DNA of 5,655 nt from Pseudomonadota bacterium (GTDB lineage: Bacteria; Pseudomonadota; Gammaproteobacteria; Xanthomonadales; Xanthomonadaceae), in assembly GCA_023423855.1 (NCBI GenBank), contig JAFAEU010000227.1, positions 1 to 5,655 on the forward strand, in the 5' to 3' direction. The notes below the pieces were generated by a model. That model was not told the origin of the DNA. It searched no databases and saw only the letters and a list, made by a program, of their open reading frames with translations. Made by a program: the position numbers and the translations under genes. Shown here in pieces: positions 5,327 to 5,655 of the stretch (position 1 is its first letter; each line of letters opens with the position of its first letter).

Positions 5327-5655
5327 TCAGTCGCCGACCACGGCCAGCTCCAGGTAGCGCCCGTAGTGCGCCTGCAGGCCGTCCAGCGGCGCCTGCATCG
5401 CGTTGCGCTCGGCGGGCGAGAGCGCGGCGAAGGGATCGCGCGCCAGCACTTCGACCGCGTGCTCGCGCTTGTGCGGCTCCAGTCCGGCCAGTCGCGCCTG
5501 TCCGGCCGCGCCGGCGTAGCGCTGGTGCAGCATCCGCGCGTAGAGCACGTCGTGCACGGCGCGCTTGAGGTCGGCGTACCCGGCCACGGACAGGCCGGCG
5601 CGGGCGGCCACCTGGCGACCCTCCTCGTCGTACTTCGACAGCGACACGAAATGGC
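5327..5655 (-). CDS. Protein of unknown function, C-terminal part (partial)
   Basis: The frame is open to the right edge of the window; 108 residues plus the TGA stop at 5327-5329 are visible, and the true start lies outside. The GTG at 5647 is more likely an internal valine (…HFVSLSKYDEEG) than a start. The visible part is predicted all-helical, Ala/Arg/Leu-rich, with acidic and basic faces: KYDEEGRQVAARAGL, YADLKRAVHDVLYARML, LEPHKREHAVEVLARDP, LSPAERNAMQAPLDGL, and an end in YLELAVVGD. There are no cysteines or recognisable catalytic motifs in this part. It is in the same direction as the cluster, 109 nt upstream of the ZU5-like lipoprotein gene. Whether it is exported cannot be judged without its N-terminus. 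I do not recognise the family. Confidence 0.72.
   Translation of the reverse strand, partial: HFVSLSKYDEEGRQVAARAGLSVAGYADLKRAVHDVLYARMLHQRYAGAAGQARLAGLEPHKREHAVEVLARDPFAALSPAERNAMQAPLDGLQAHYGRYLELAVVGD

Noticed and set aside
3820..5568. Plus-strand 582-codon open frame opposite the ZU5-like lipoprotein gene
   Set aside because: It is antisense to a well-supported gene, with a composition typical of GC-rich shadow frames and no recognisable start context or domains.
1..5655. CRISPR array, tRNA, rRNA, insertion sequence or phage attachment site
   Set aside because: No regularly spaced direct repeats, no tRNA-like cloverleaf or rRNA sequence, and no transposase or terminal inverted repeats were seen.

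Overview
This high-GC window reads like a gammaproteobacterium of the Xanthomonadaceae type (Lysobacter/Luteimonas/Xanthomonas-like). That placement rests on the GroEL tail, which ends in a Gly-Gly-Met run followed by MDF, on the strong GC bias, and on the many orphan lipoproteins. It is an inference from style and was not confirmed by a database search.

Layout. The left edge (1-263, + strand) holds the last 87 codons of groEL, closed by a strong intrinsic terminator at 294-323 that can also serve the convergent minus-strand genes. Everything else is on the minus strand. Reading in transcription order from the right edge: a partial helical protein of unknown function (5327-5655); a 581-aa lipoprotein with a ZU5-like beta domain ending in an HFSGYG motif (3472-5217); a 398-aa exported protein with a Met/Pro/Gly-rich N-terminal stretch (2120-3316); a 245-aa lipoprotein with a carboxypeptidase-regulatory-like beta-sandwich (1226-1963); a 116-aa cysteine-rich lipoprotein (846-1196); and a 146-aa probable lipoprotein (397-837). 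The last three are closely spaced (29 nt, then 8 nt or an overlap) and look co-transcribed.

How they may work together. All five complete minus-strand proteins carry export signals, and at least three have a convincing lipobox, so this is an envelope or periplasmic gene cluster. None is an enzyme I recognise. They combine beta-sandwich domains, Met-rich and Cys-rich segments. The function of the set is not known to me.

The most interesting non-coding signal is a bipartite element, CTGTCAG-N14-TCTCGTGGATGG (minus strand), present with identical spacing in front of two of these genes, 59 and 67 nt upstream of their start codons. Its geometry is that of a -35/-10 promoter for an ECF-type sigma factor. 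Between this element and the start of the 398-aa gene lies a terminator-like hairpin with a U-run, which could act as an attenuator. The large plus-strand open frames opposite the minus genes are GC-driven shadows and are not annotated.
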